A stretch of DNA of 64,000 nucleotides from Gemmatimonadota bacterium (GCA_016713785.1 JADJOM010000003.1:1631501-1695500); one strand, 5' to 3'; shown: positions 35,590 through 44,777, numbered from the stretch's first letter. Program-made: numbers and translations. The notes: generated from the letters alone by a model not told the origin.

Positions 35590-36678
35590 TTACCGGTGCT
35601 TCCGCAGGATGTCGGCCAGGACCTGGCGGTCGATCTGTCCATCCATCCGGACCCGGACGTCGTAGTTTTCCCAGTACATGAAATCCCGGAGCGCGGCGAG
35701 GAACTCCGGGGTGAGGCGGCCCTGCGGGCGGGACAGCCACTTCTGGGCCTGCCCGGGCGGCTCCCGCAACAGGATGGCCTCCAGCTGGCGCTGGATCTCG
35801 GGGCCGATCGCCACCAGGTCGGCCGGCGCGCTCGGGAAGAAGTGCAGCCGGTGCAGCGCGAGCAGCCGCTCGAGCTCGGCGATCGGCTCCACGGCATCAT
35901 ACACGCGGATGTCGATGAAGCGATCGTTGGCGCCGAGGTAGCCGCCGTCCTTCCGGACCACGAGCAGCGCGGCCGACTGCATGCCGCGCTTGTCACCGCC
36001 CCCGGCCTGGCCGGCCCGGAGGGCGGCCATCAGCCGGTCGGCCAGGCTGCCGGTCGCGGTCTCGAAGGTCCGGGCCATGTTGAGCACGGTGCGGTCGGAG
36101 ACCATGATGTTGGCCTGGGCGGCGAAGCCCCGCCCCACGATCACCTGCCCCTTGCCGCCCACCACCTCGCAGGACCCGCCCGGCCCCGCGGTCTCGATGG
36201 TCATCGCTGCGCGGCCGGCCGGCGTGCCGCCGCATCCCACCCGCCCCCCGGCCCAGTCGAAGGTCCGGTCGCCCGTGAAGCTGGCGGCGTTGCCGCGCGC
36301 GTCCACCATGCCCACCTGGCGGTCGCCCAGCATCGTGTCGGTCCGCATCACGACCCGCAGCGCCTCTTCGGCGGTGGCGCCCATGGCGAGCAGTTCGAGC
36401 CCCCGTTCGCCGTACGCGGTGTTCCCCAGGCTCTGGGTGGCCACCGCCCCGATCCCGGCCCGCGCCCAGGGCACGATGCCGCCGACGTTCGGGAACTTCG
36501 ACTGCACCGCCACGCCGAGGTCTCCGGTCACGGAGTCCCACGCGACGATGCTGTAGGTATGGGCCAGCTTCTGGAAGTGGGCGGGGGGAGCGAGCGGCTG
36601 CTGGGCGGCGAGGGGGGCGAGGGGAGCGAGGCAGAGGCCCGCCAGCGCGAGGCGCCGGCGGACCGTCGATCGGGGCAT
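35590..36678 (-). CDS. Exported DUF1028 (Ntn-hydrolase-like) protein
   Basis: 362 residues from the ATG at 36678, which gives a signal peptide (RRRLALAGLCLAPLAPLAAQQ). The mature part begins with the DUF1028 core: HTYSIVAWDSVTGDLGVAVQSKFPNVGGIVPWARAGIGAVATQS, then YGERGLELLAMGATAEEAL and RQVGMVDARGNAASFTGD. DUF1028 resembles Ntn hydrolases, but no activity is established. A C-terminal extension of about 90 residues (from AELERLLALHRLHF) is helical. The gene directly precedes the peptide transporter, suggesting peptide processing before uptake (inference). Confidence 0.82.
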   Translation of the reverse strand: MPRSTVRRRLALAGLCLAPLAPLAAQQPLAPPAHFQKLAHTYSIVAWDSVTGDLGVAVQSKFPNVGGIVPWARAGIGAVATQSLGNTAYGERGLELLAMGATAEEALRVVMRTDTMLGDRQVGMVDARGNAASFTGDRTFDWAGGRVGCGGTPAGRAAMTIETAGPGGSCEVVGGKGQVIVGRGFAAQANIMVSDRTVLNMARTFETATGSLADRLMAALRAGQAGGGDKRGMQSAALLVVRKDGGYLGANDRFIDIRVYDAVEPIAELERLLALHRLHFFPSAPADLVAIGPEIQRQLEAILLREPPGQAQKWLSRPQGRLTPEFLAALRDFMYWENYDVRVRMDGQIDRQVLADILRKHR

Positions 36679-36701
36679 GCGATGCACGCGTGGATGGTCC
36701 C

Positions 36702-37274
36702 TCACGTCCCGTCCTTCCCGAGTTTGCGCTTCAGGTGCTCCAGCTGTGCGTCCACCGCCTTGTCCAGCTGCTGCCGCTGGAGCTGGCTCTTGAGCAGCTC
36801 GCCCTCGACGTCCGTCTCCGGCCGCGCGCCCCCCGCCGATTCGAGGTCGCGCCACGCCGCCTCCTGCGCGGGCGTGCGGGCCGACTCGGTCCCCTGCCGG
36901 GCCGCGCGGTACTCCGAGCCAAGCTGCGCGAGGTCGCGCTCGGCCAGCGCCACCTCCTCCTGCTGCGCCAGCCGCTTCTTTTCCAGCATGGCGGTGCGCT
37001 CGCGGTGCCGGGCCGCGAACTGCTCGGCCACCTGCACGGTCTCGGGGTCGGGGATCTGCGCCGCCAGCCGGCCCCGGCGCTCCGCGTCGGCCAGGAGCTG
37101 CTGCTCCACCGCCAGTGCCTGCTCGGTCTGGACCAGCGCGTCGCGCAACGTCCCCACGGCGACCTTCGTTTCCAGCAGCGCGGCGTGCAGCTCCGCCGCC
37201 CGGGCGCGCGGGTCGCCCGGAGGGGTGTGTTCAGCGAGGAGCTTCTCGAGCCGGGCCTTGAGCCCTTCGAACAC
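36702..37274 (-). CDS. Coiled-coil protein of unknown function
   Basis: 190 residues from a GTG at 37274, nearly all predicted helical with heptad-like Leu/Ala spacing and high Glu/Gln/Arg, for example LVQTEQALAVEQQLLADAERRGRLAAQ and MLEKKRLAQQEEVALAERDLAQLGSEY. It has no signal peptide or membrane segment, so it is cytoplasmic. The overall shape recalls PspA/IM30-type proteins but no specific motif supports that. It lies 23 bases upstream of the DUF1028 gene. Confidence 0.65.
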   Translation of the reverse strand: MFEGLKARLEKLLAEHTPPGDPRARAAELHAALLETKVAVGTLRDALVQTEQALAVEQQLLADAERRGRLAAQIPDPETVQVAEQFAARHRERTAMLEKKRLAQQEEVALAERDLAQLGSEYRAARQGTESARTPAQEAAWRDLESAGGARPETDVEGELLKSQLQRQQLDKAVDAQLEHLKRKLGKDGT

Positions 37275-37360
37275 GGTGGGATCATCCAGAGCGCGGGAGT
37301 CGCCGAATGGTACGGGCCGCCCCGGGGGGCGTCAAGGAAGCCGCCGCGTTACTTTTGGGA

Positions 37361-37843
37361 ATGCGCCTCGCCGCCCTCCCCTGTCTTGCACTGGCCCTCG
37401 CCGCCTGCGGCGCCCCCCGGTCCGGCGGCGCCTGCGGGATCTCCGCCATCGCTGGCGCCACCATGCTGCTGCAGGAGTTCGGGACGCCCGACCAGACCCT
37501 CGGCGAGCCACCGGACCAGCTCCCGCCCCGCCTGGTGGCGCGGGTGGCCGCGGGCCCCGCGTACGAGGCCGTGGTCGGCCGCACCTCCGACAGCGGCTGG
37601 ATCATCGGGATCGAGGGCAGCATCCAGGCGCCCATCCGCCCGGCCTTCGGCGTGCTGGTGCTCGACCCCGCGGGCACCGCCCGTGGGGTGATGATCTACG
37701 AATCGGCCCCCATCCGCGGCGCGCCCGAGATCGGGCGCATCAGCGTCGACACGCTGATGCTCCCCCTCCTCGGCATCCAGCTCGACCCGTCGCGTTTCGA
37801 GGACCCCGGGTGTCCCTTCTTCCCGGACAGCATCCTGCCGTGA
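37361..37843 (+). CDS. Hypothetical lipoprotein
   Basis: 160 residues. The ATG at 37361 starts a lipoprotein signal (LPCLALALAAC, Cys about 16); an upstream in-frame start at 37307 would bury that signal. The mature part has two further Cys (GGACGIS and DPGCPFF) and a beta-rich middle. No family recognised. Its stop overlaps the GTG of the hydrolase gene as GTGA. Confidence 0.65.
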   Translation: MRLAALPCLALALAACGAPRSGGACGISAIAGATMLLQEFGTPDQTLGEPPDQLPPRLVARVAAGPAYEAVVGRTSDSGWIIGIEGSIQAPIRPAFGVLVLDPAGTARGVMIYESAPIRGAPEIGRISVDTLMLPLLGIQLDPSRFEDPGCPFFPDSILP

Positions 37844-38616
37844 CCGCCCCGCGCATCGGAATCACCGGCATCACCCGGACCGTGTCGGGGGCCGACCGCA
37901 CCGGGGTGAACGCCGCCTACGTTCGCGCAGTGCTGCGCGCCGGCGGCGTGCCGCTGGTGCTCTCCCCGCTGATCGGGGTGGCCCACAATGGCACCCTGCT
38001 CGACGCCCTCGACGGCCTGGTCCTGAGCGGCGGCGAGGACGTGGACCCCGCGCACTACGGCCACACGCCGCACCCCGATCTCGGCGCGGTCGATCCGCTG
38101 CGCGACGCCTTCGAGCTCGCCATCTACCGCGATGCCGCGGCCCGACGGCTCCCGGTGCTCGCCATCTGCCGCGGCATCCAGCTGGTGAACGTGGCCCTCG
38201 GGGGAACGTTGTGGCAGGACATCCCGAGTGAACGGCCGGAGGCGATGCCGCACGCCCAGGGGACCGGGCGTGACGACCGGACCCACCCCGTGGAGATCAC
38301 CCCCGGTTCCCGCCTGGCCGACGCGCTCGGCACCACCTGCTGCGAGGTCAACAGCTTCCACCACCAGTCCATTCGCGACCTGGCGCCCGGCCTGCTGGTG
38401 ACGGCGCGTGCCCCGGACGGGGAGATCGAAGGGGTGGAGACGGCAGGGGAGGATGGCTGGATGCTGGCGGTGCAGTGGCACCCCGAGGAGTTCCACCAGC
38501 ATGGCGCGGCGCCCGATCACGGGCTGTTCGATGCGCTGATCCGCGAGGCCCGTCGCGGGACCGCGGTTACTGCCCGTACCCCGAAGGAAAGAGGACCCGC
38601 GCACTCAGCCCGTTGA
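37840..38616 (+). CDS. Class I glutamine-amidotransferase-like hydrolase (peptidase C26, PuuD-like)
   Basis: 258 residues. It carries the gamma-glutamyl hydrolase layout: GLVLSGGEDVDPAHYG, the nucleophile Cys110 in LAICRGIQLVN, NSFHHQS, and the His214/Glu216 pair in VQWHPEEF. PuuD-type members cleave gamma-glutamyl-GABA; others cleave related gamma-glutamyl amides, so the exact substrate is open. The start is a GTG overlapping the previous stop. Its 3' end overlaps a convergent gene by 50 bases. Confidence 0.87.
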   Translation: MTAPRIGITGITRTVSGADRTGVNAAYVRAVLRAGGVPLVLSPLIGVAHNGTLLDALDGLVLSGGEDVDPAHYGHTPHPDLGAVDPLRDAFELAIYRDAAARRLPVLAICRGIQLVNVALGGTLWQDIPSERPEAMPHAQGTGRDDRTHPVEITPGSRLADALGTTCCEVNSFHHQSIRDLAPGLLVTARAPDGEIEGVETAGEDGWMLAVQWHPEEFHQHGAAPDHGLFDALIREARRGTAVTARTPKERGPAHSAR

Positions 38617-39247
38617 GGGCCGCCCGCACGTCGGGGTAGCGCTCGGCGGCGGCGTCGAGGATGCCCTCCAGCTGGTAGCGGTCGGCGGCCTCGTGGTCGG
38701 AGGCCATCGCGAAGCCCTGGCGCCCCAGGCGGTCGTAGTAGCTCAGGTCCGGGCCGCCGCGGCGCAGCCGCCGCGCCTCCACGTACTGCGGAAAGAGCCC
38801 GGCCAGCCACAGCGCGTAGTTGCCGAGATGGACCATCACCCGGAACCGGCGCTCCCCCTGGGTGGCCTCGAGGTCCGCGAGGATGTCCACCAGGTAGTGG
38901 TGGCTGTGGTCATCGTTCCAGCCCACCCGCGTGGCGCGGTCGCGGCGGCCGAACTCGAGCAGCAACGCGGCGAGGTAGTCGGCCAGCTCCCGCTGGGGCA
39001 CGCCGCCCCTCCGCAGGGCCTGGCGGACCATCACATAAAGGAAAAGCACCTCGCTCGGCGCGAGCAGCGTCCGCACCGCCAGCAGGCGCTCGGCCAGGTC
39101 CTCGTCGTCGAGCAGCGCATCCGGCCCCTCGGTGCCCAGCTGGCGCTCCAGCGCGCCGCGCCGCGCGGCCGAGCCCTGGCTCAGCAGCAGGATCACGAGG
39201 TCGAGGTCACGCGCGGAGAGCCGGCCGCGCACGTTCGCGAGAATCAT
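38567..39247 (-). CDS. Hypothetical cytoplasmic protein
   Basis: 226 residues from the ATG at 39247. Mostly helical, with ARDLDLVILLLSQGSAARRGALERQLG at the start, then RVGWNDDHSHHYLVDILADLEATQGERRFRVMVHLGNYALWLAGLFPQYVEAR. His and Asp are concentrated in the middle (DDHSHH), but no known enzyme motif was recognised. It is divergent from the histidine kinase gene, with only about 28 bases between starts, and ends inside the convergent hydrolase gene. Confidence 0.7.
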   Translation of the reverse strand: MILANVRGRLSARDLDLVILLLSQGSAARRGALERQLGTEGPDALLDDEDLAERLLAVRTLLAPSEVLFLYVMVRQALRRGGVPQRELADYLAALLLEFGRRDRATRVGWNDDHSHHYLVDILADLEATQGERRFRVMVHLGNYALWLAGLFPQYVEARRLRRGGPDLSYYDRLGRQGFAMASDHEAADRYQLEGILDAAAERYPDVRAALNGLSARVLFPSGYGQ

Positions 39248-39275
39248 GTGCCCCCTCTCCGACCATGAGTCACTG

Positions 39276-40275
39276 ATGCTGCCGGATCCCGCCGGCCCGG
39301 TGCCACCCCCGCGTCTTGCCGCCTTCGCCCGGGGCGTGGCGGGTTCGCTGCGCCCCTTCTCAGTACTCGACCGCCTCGAGCAGGAAGTCAAGGCAGGATT
39401 CGCGCCGGAGGCCGTCCGCGCCGTGCTCCTGGATGAGCAGGGGCATGTCGAGAGTGCTAACGGACGGCCGCTGCCGCCTCCCCTGCGGCAGGCGCTGGCC
39501 GCCGTCCTCCAGACGGGAACGTCTGACGAGCGCTCGGATGGCACACTCCACGCGGCGGCCTTCCCGCTCGAGGGACGGCGCGAACTGCTCGGCGCCGTCG
39601 GCCTGGCGCTGCCCCGGCCGGTCACCGCGGCGGAGCGCGACCAGCTCGCCGCGTTCGCGGCCGTGGCGGCGGTGGCGCTCGAGGGCGCCCTGCTGCTGGA
39701 GGCCGCGGACCGCCAGCGGCAGGCGTGGGAAGAGGCGGTTGATGCGATCCGCCTCGCCCTCTGCGTGGTGGACCGCGGCGGCCGGGTCGAACGGGCCAAC
39801 CGGGCCTTCGCGGAGATCCTGCGGGCACCCCGGGCCGGGCTGGCGGGGCGGCCCTGGGCTGAAGTGCTCCCGTCCGCCTGGCAGGGTGACGTGGCCGCGG
39901 CCCTCGCCGATCGCGACCCGGCGGAGCGCGAGTTCCACCTCGAGGGCCGGACCATCGCGGTCTCGGTGTTCCACGCCCCCGCCGGAGGGCGCGCCGTGCT
40001 CCTGCTCGAGGACCAGACCGACCGGCGCGGCCTGCAGGATCGCCTGCTCCAGGCCGAGAAGCTCTCGGCAATCGGCCAGCTTATCGCCGGCGTGGCCCAC
40101 GACCTCAACAACCCGCTCACCTCGGTGGTCGGCTTCGCGGACTTCCTGGCCGAGTCGGCCGAGACCCCGCCCCGCATTCGCGAGCCGCTGCGGGTGATCC
40201 AGCAGGAGGCCGAGCGGGCCTCGAAGATCGTCAAGAACCTGCTCAGCTTCGCGCGGCGCCAGGAGACGCGCCAGA
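39276..40275 (+). pseudogene. Hybrid histidine kinase, N-terminal part before a frameshift
   Basis: From the ATG at 39276 (or 39246) the frame encodes a GAF-like region, a PAS domain (EEAVDAIRLALCVVDRGGRVERANRAFAEILRAP) and HisKA with the phosphoacceptor His in LIAGVAHDLNNPLTSVVGF. After NLLSFARRQETRQI (about 40275) it continues into meaningless Arg/Pro-rich sequence, while the real ATPase domain resumes one base further on. One inserted or two missing bases near 40272-40285 explain it. Whether this is a true mutation or an assembly error cannot be told here. Confidence 0.75.
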
Positions 40276-41139
40276 TTGCCCTCGCTGCGGCCGATGCTGG
40301 AGGCCACCATCGGCCTGTTCCGCAACTACCTGGACGCCGACCGGGTGGTGCTCGAGTGCGAGATCGCCCCCGACCTGCCCGACCTCGACATGAACCCGAA
40401 CCAGCTGCAGCAGGTGTTCGTCAACCTGATCCAGAACGCGGCGCACGCGATCACCAGCGCGGGCCGGCCGGGCACCATCCGCATCGCGGCCCAGCGCTGG
40501 ATGGACGGCGCCTCGGTCGAGGTGCGCGACGATGGGTGCGGCATGGAGCCGGGCACCGCCGCGCGGGTGTTCGAGCCCTTCTTCACCACCAAGCCCGAGG
40601 GCCAGGGCACCGGCCTCGGGCTATCCATCAGCCAGGGCATCGTCAAGGAACACGGCGGGCGGATCACGCTCGCCTCGCGGCCCGGGGCGGGCTCCTGCTT
40701 CACCGTGGAGCTGCCGGGCCCGGTCGGGGCGCGGCCGCTGCCCAGCGCCGAGCCGGGGCCGGACGCCGGCCACCCGCTCCGGGTGCTCGTGGTCGACGAC
40801 GAGCAGCACATCCTCCACTACATGCGCGCCACCCTCGAGGCCTGGGGCCATGCGGTGACGACCGTCAGCGACGGCGAGGCGGCGCTGGAGCGCGCGATCG
40901 CCGAGCCGTTCGACCTGATCCTCTCCGACCTCCGGATGCCGCGGCTGGGCGGCCGGGAGTTCTTCGAGGCGCTGCAGCGGCGGGCGCCCGAGGTGGCCCG
41001 CCGGGTGGCGTTCAGCACCGGTGACACGGTCCGGGGCGACACCCTGCGCTTCCTCGAGGTGCAGGGACGGCCCTGCCTGCAGAAGCCGTTCAGCCTCGCC
41101 GAGCTGCGCGCCCTCCTGCGCGACGCGGCGCGGGAATGA
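40276..41139 (+). CDS. Hybrid histidine kinase, C-terminal ATPase and receiver part after the frameshift
   Basis: Continues the kinase at 40276: PLRPM...IGLFRNYLDADRV, the N-box (NLIQNAAHAI), G1 (DDGCGMEPG), the F-box (FEPFFTTK) and G2 (GTGLGLSISQGIV), then a receiver domain with acidic VVDDEQ, phospho-acceptor Asp in LILSDLRMPRLGG and Lys in CLQKPFSLAEL. On its own it lacks HisKA, so it would not be a working kinase. The stop overlaps the GT4 start as ATGA, tying it to the glycosyltransferase operon. Confidence 0.8.
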   Translation: MPSLRPMLEATIGLFRNYLDADRVVLECEIAPDLPDLDMNPNQLQQVFVNLIQNAAHAITSAGRPGTIRIAAQRWMDGASVEVRDDGCGMEPGTAARVFEPFFTTKPEGQGTGLGLSISQGIVKEHGGRITLASRPGAGSCFTVELPGPVGARPLPSAEPGPDAGHPLRVLVVDDEQHILHYMRATLEAWGHAVTTVSDGEAALERAIAEPFDLILSDLRMPRLGGREFFEALQRRAPEVARRVAFSTGDTVRGDTLRFLEVQGRPCLQKPFSLAELRALLRDAARE

Positions 41140-42203
41140 GCCGGATCCGCGTCCTGCACCTCTCGCGCGGGCGCGAGTGGCGCGGGGGCGAGCGCCAGGT
41201 GCGGCTGCTGGCCCGCGCCCAGCGCGGTGGCCCCACGGTCGATCCCACCGTCCTGACGGCCGCCGGCTCGGCGCTCGCTACCGCCCTGGCGGCCGACCAC
41301 ATCCCCTCCCTGACCGTGCCATGGCGGTGGGCCCTCGACCCGCGCGCCCTGTGGGCCGCGGTGGGAGCGCTCCGGGCCTGGCGTCGCGCGAGCCCGGATC
41401 CCGCCCTGCTCCATGCGCACGATGCGCACGCCCTCCAGCTCGGACTGCTGCTCGCCCGCATCGGGCGGCTCCCGCTGGTGGCCACCCGGCGGAGCGACAC
41501 CCCGGCCGGCCCGCTGTGGCGCCGGCCTGATCGTGTCATCGCCCTCTCCCCCGCGGTGCAACGGCACCTCCGCGAGACCGGGGTCCCCGAGGCACGGATC
41601 GTGGTGATCCCCACGGCGGTGGACCTCGGGGCGCTGGCACCGCTCGCCGCCGCGCCCGGCCCGCGGGGCCCGCGCCTCTTCGCCGTGGGCGCGCTGACGC
41701 GGGAGAAGGACCACGCCACGCTGCTGGAGGCCTTCGCGATCGTGGCGCGGCAGGTCCCGGCGGCCCGCCTCACGGTGCTCGGCGACGGGCCCGAGCGCGC
41801 CGCGCTCGCGGGCCGTGCGGCGCGCCTGGGCCTGGCGGACCGGGTGACCTGGCCCGGCGAGGTACCCGATGCGCCGGCGTGGATCGCCGGCGCGGCCCTC
41901 CTGGTGCACCCCTCCCGCCGTGAGGCGCTCGGCACCGCCGTGCTCGAGGCGATGGCCGTCGGCACGCCCGTGGTGGCGTGCGCCGCCGGCGGCCTTGTGG
42001 ACCTGTTAGGCGATGGCCACGGCCGCCTGGTGCCCCCCGGCGACGCGGCCGCGCTTGCCGCGGCCGTCCTCGACCTGCTGGCCGCCCCGGCGCCGGCCGC
42101 GGCGCTCGCCCGCCGGGCGCAGGAACGGGTGCGGGAGTACGACGTCGCCGGAGTGGCCGCCCGCACGGCAGCCGTGTATCGTTCGGCCCTGATCCAACCC
42201 TGA
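41136..42203 (+). CDS. Glycosyltransferase family 4
   Basis: 355 residues. The N-terminal domain opens with RVLHLSRGREWRGGERQV, a GT4-like glycine-rich start. The C-terminal donor domain has LFAVGALTREKDHATLLEAF, LTVLGDGPERAAL, VTWPGEVPDAPAW and PSRREALGTAVLEAMAVGTPVVA with the E-x7-E pattern that binds the nucleotide sugar. It is cytoplasmic or membrane-peripheral and likely acts in envelope glycan or lipopolysaccharide assembly. ATGA overlap upstream; five bases before the GT2 gene. Confidence 0.9.
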   Translation: MSRIRVLHLSRGREWRGGERQVRLLARAQRGGPTVDPTVLTAAGSALATALAADHIPSLTVPWRWALDPRALWAAVGALRAWRRASPDPALLHAHDAHALQLGLLLARIGRLPLVATRRSDTPAGPLWRRPDRVIALSPAVQRHLRETGVPEARIVVIPTAVDLGALAPLAAAPGPRGPRLFAVGALTREKDHATLLEAFAIVARQVPAARLTVLGDGPERAALAGRAARLGLADRVTWPGEVPDAPAWIAGAALLVHPSRREALGTAVLEAMAVGTPVVACAAGGLVDLLGDGHGRLVPPGDAAALAAAVLDLLAAPAPAAALARRAQERVREYDVAGVAARTAAVYRSALIQP

Positions 42204-42208
42204 GGACC

Positions 42209-43009
42209 ATGCTCTACCTCTGCATCCCGAGCCACAACGAGGCCGAGACCGTCGGCCTGCTGCTGTGGAAGATCCGCAAGTCGCTGCAGCCCTCGACCCG
42301 CGAGTACGAGATCCTCGTGGTCGACGACGGCTCCACCGACGCGACCGCCGAGGTGCTCGAGCCGTACACCAAGGCGCTCCCGCTCACCGTCGTGCGCCAC
42401 GGCGAGCGGCACGGGTATGCCCGGTCGGTCGAGGAACTCCTCCGCATGGCCGTGGAGCGCACCGACCGGCCCAAGCGCGACGCCGCGGTGCTCCTGCACG
42501 CCGATTTCGCGCACGGGCCCGAATATCTCCCCGAGATCGCCCGTCGCCTGGAAAGCGGCGCCGACCTGGTGGTGACGCAGGCCACACTCCAGGGGGAGCC
42601 CCGCCGCGCGGCACGCCTCCTGCGCAGGCATGCCAAATGGCTGCTCAGAGGGGTGAAAGTGTCCGGCGTCAGAGACATCTGCTCCGGATATGTCGCCGCG
42701 CGGCTGATGAGCCTCAAGACTGCGCTGCGGGCCCAGGAGGGCCCGTTCCTCACCTGTGATGGCTGGGCGGCCAATGCGGAACTGATCGGGCGGGTGGCCC
42801 AGCAGGCCCGCCGGGTGGACACCGTGGACGTGATCGAGCGACTCGATCTCCGTCACCGGGCCAGCCGGGTGGACCCCTGGCCCCTGGCCAAGGAACTGTG
42901 GCGGGTGGGCGGCCAGCTCCGGATCGCGGGGCGGCCGCCAGCGGACAGCCGGCGTGGACCGGCCGCCCGCGCCGCCGACGAACCGGAGCTGGAGGAAGCA
43001 TCCAAGTGA
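42209..43009 (+). CDS. Glycosyltransferase family 2
   Basis: 266 residues. The GT-A fold is seen from LYLCIPSHNEAETVGLLLWKIR, the UDP-binding ILVVDDGSTDATAEVL, and LLHADFAHGPEYLPEIARRL, where the second acidic motif reads HADFAH rather than the usual DxD. CSGYVAARLM and the acceptor-side GWAANAELIGR follow. The tail is charged. The donor and acceptor are unknown. It ends in a GTGA overlap with the DUF3108 gene. Confidence 0.88.
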   Translation: MLYLCIPSHNEAETVGLLLWKIRKSLQPSTREYEILVVDDGSTDATAEVLEPYTKALPLTVVRHGERHGYARSVEELLRMAVERTDRPKRDAAVLLHADFAHGPEYLPEIARRLESGADLVVTQATLQGEPRRAARLLRRHAKWLLRGVKVSGVRDICSGYVAARLMSLKTALRAQEGPFLTCDGWAANAELIGRVAQQARRVDTVDVIERLDLRHRASRVDPWPLAKELWRVGGQLRIAGRPPADSRRGPAARAADEPELEEASK

Positions 43010-43761
43010 AGACCCTGACCCTCGCCCTGCTCGCCGGGGCCACCCTCAGCGCCGCCCCCCCGGCGCCCCGACCCGCCCTGCCGCCCCTGGACGTCCCGTT
43101 CCAGGTCGGTGAGCGGTTCCAGTACTCCGCCAAGCTCGGCTTCCTGCGCCTGGGCACGGCGTGGATGTCCGTCAACGGGCTCGACAGCGTCCGGGGCCAC
43201 GAGTCGTACATCTTCGAGTTCGGCCTCGAGGCGTCCGCGCCCTTCTACAAGGCGCGCAACGTCCTCACCTCGTGGACCGGCACCCAGGACCTGATCTCGC
43301 GCCGGTTCGAGCAGGACCTGGTGGAGAACGGCAAGCCCCGGCCTCGCCACTACGAGATCTTCCCCGACTCGCAGTCCTTCAACCAGCGCGAGCGCCCCGG
43401 CGCCAAGCCGTCGGTGAGCGACCCGCTCGACGACGCGGCCTTCTTCTACTTCCTGCGCACGCTGTCCCTGGAGGTGGGGAAGACGTACCGCTACGAGCGC
43501 TACTTCCGGAAGGAGCTCAACCCGGTGACCATCAAGGTGGTCAAGCGGGAGAAGATGGAGCTGCCCGACGGGCGCGAGGTCAACTGCCTGGTGCTCAATC
43601 CGGTGGTGGGGGACGATGGCGTCTTCGCGCCGCGGGCACAGGCGCAGCTGTGGATCACGGAGGATGAGAAGCGCATCCCCGTCCAGATCCGCTCCAAGCT
43701 GCCCTTCGGGACCGTCACCCTCCGACTGGAGAGCATTGTGGCGGGCCCCGCGCGGCCATGA
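43006..43761 (+). CDS. DUF3108 exported protein
   Basis: 251 residues from the GTG at 43006, with GGAGGAAG upstream. A signal peptide (LTLALLAGATLSA) precedes a beta-rich DUF3108 body: PFQVGERFQYSAKLGFLRLGTAWM, then SHARED blocks DDAAFFYFLRTLSLEVGKTYRYERYF and LWITEDEKRIPVQIRSKLPFGTVTLRL. DUF3108 proteins are periplasmic or outer-membrane associated with no assigned role. Coupled by overlaps on both sides. Confidence 0.82.
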   Translation: MKTLTLALLAGATLSAAPPAPRPALPPLDVPFQVGERFQYSAKLGFLRLGTAWMSVNGLDSVRGHESYIFEFGLEASAPFYKARNVLTSWTGTQDLISRRFEQDLVENGKPRPRHYEIFPDSQSFNQRERPGAKPSVSDPLDDAAFFYFLRTLSLEVGKTYRYERYFRKELNPVTIKVVKREKMELPDGREVNCLVLNPVVGDDGVFAPRAQAQLWITEDEKRIPVQIRSKLPFGTVTLRLESIVAGPARP

Positions 43762-44720
43762 GCGGCTATCGCGAGGCCGACCTGAGCCGGGTCCGGACGG
43801 TGCCCATCGGGGCCCGGCCGAACAAGGTGGATGGATCGCTCCTCGCGACGCCCCCGGGAGCCGGGCGCTCCTTCGGGGCCTTCCTCGAGAGCCTCCCGCA
43901 CGTCCTCGCGGCCGACCACCTGCGCCAGGTGGCGGCCGCGATCGCGTCGGCGGCCCGGGCCCGGCGTGGCGTGGTGGCCCTGGTGGGCGGGCATGTCATC
44001 AAGGTGGGCCTAGGGCCGCTGCTCGCCGATTGGGTGCGCACCGGCATCCTCACCCATGTGGCGCTCAACGGCGCGGCCGCGATCCACGACTTCGAACTGG
44101 CCGCCTTCGGGGGTACCAGCGAGGAGGTGGAGCGCGGGATCGGGGACGGCACCTTCGGGATGGCCGAAGAGACGGGGGCCGAGATGAACCGCGCGGTGAC
44201 GGCGGCCCATCGTTCGGGCTGGGGTTTCGGCGAGGGGCTGGCCCGGGACCTGGCCGGCCGGCCGGGGCTCCCAGGGGCATCGGCGTCGGTGCTGATGGCC
44301 TGCCACGCGCATGGCGTGCCGGTAACGGTGCACGCGGCGATCGGCGCCGAGATCACCCACCAGCACCCTTCCGCCGACGGCGCCGCGCTCGGCGAGACGA
44401 GTCACCGGGACTTTCGCCGGCTGGCCGGCTCGCTCCCGGACCTCCACGACGGTGGCGTGGTGCTCAACCTCGGCAGCGCAGTGGTGCTCCCCGAGGTCTT
44501 CCTCAAGGCGCTGACCATCGCCCGCAACATCGGCGAGGGCAGGCCGCGTGGGTTCCTGGCCGCCGACTTTGACATGATCCGGCACTACCGGCCGCGGGTG
44601 AACGTGGTGGAACGGCCCACCCGCGCGGGCGGCACCGGAGTGCAGCTCACCGGACACCACGAACTGATGCTCCCACTCCTCGCCTGGGCCGTCCGCGAGG
44701 CGCTCGACCGGCCGGCCTGA
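43758..44720 (+). CDS. Deoxyhypusine-synthase-like protein of unknown function
   Basis: 320 residues. Glycine-rich VALVGGHVIKVGLGPLLADWVRTGILTHVALNGAAAIHDFELAAFGGTSEEVERGIGDGTFGMAEETGAEMNRA recalls the NAD-binding fold of deoxyhypusine synthases. The catalytic Lys motif of true deoxyhypusine synthase was not found, and bacteria lack eIF5A, so the substrate differs. It ends the glycosyltransferase operon and starts in an ATGA overlap. The family call is from general resemblance only. Confidence 0.6.
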   Translation: MSGYREADLSRVRTVPIGARPNKVDGSLLATPPGAGRSFGAFLESLPHVLAADHLRQVAAAIASAARARRGVVALVGGHVIKVGLGPLLADWVRTGILTHVALNGAAAIHDFELAAFGGTSEEVERGIGDGTFGMAEETGAEMNRAVTAAHRSGWGFGEGLARDLAGRPGLPGASASVLMACHAHGVPVTVHAAIGAEITHQHPSADGAALGETSHRDFRRLAGSLPDLHDGGVVLNLGSAVVLPEVFLKALTIARNIGEGRPRGFLAADFDMIRHYRPRVNVVERPTRAGGTGVQLTGHHELMLPLLAWAVREALDRPA

Positions 44721-44746
44721 CGGGTCCGGCGGGGCGGAGACACGAA

Positions 44747-44777
44747 CGGGCGGAGGATCCCGTGGATCCCCCGCCCG
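44747..44777. terminator. Convergent hairpin
   Basis: 14-bp arms (CGGGCGGAGGATCC and GGATCCCCCGCCCG) with one mismatch and a CGT loop, between the plus-strand glycan operon (ends 44720) and a minus-strand small gene (ends 44803). No T-tract. Confidence 0.5.

Noticed and set aside
43758..44720. True deoxyhypusine synthase
   Set aside because: No catalytic Lys motif was found and bacteria lack the eIF5A substrate; kept only as a fold-level resemblance.
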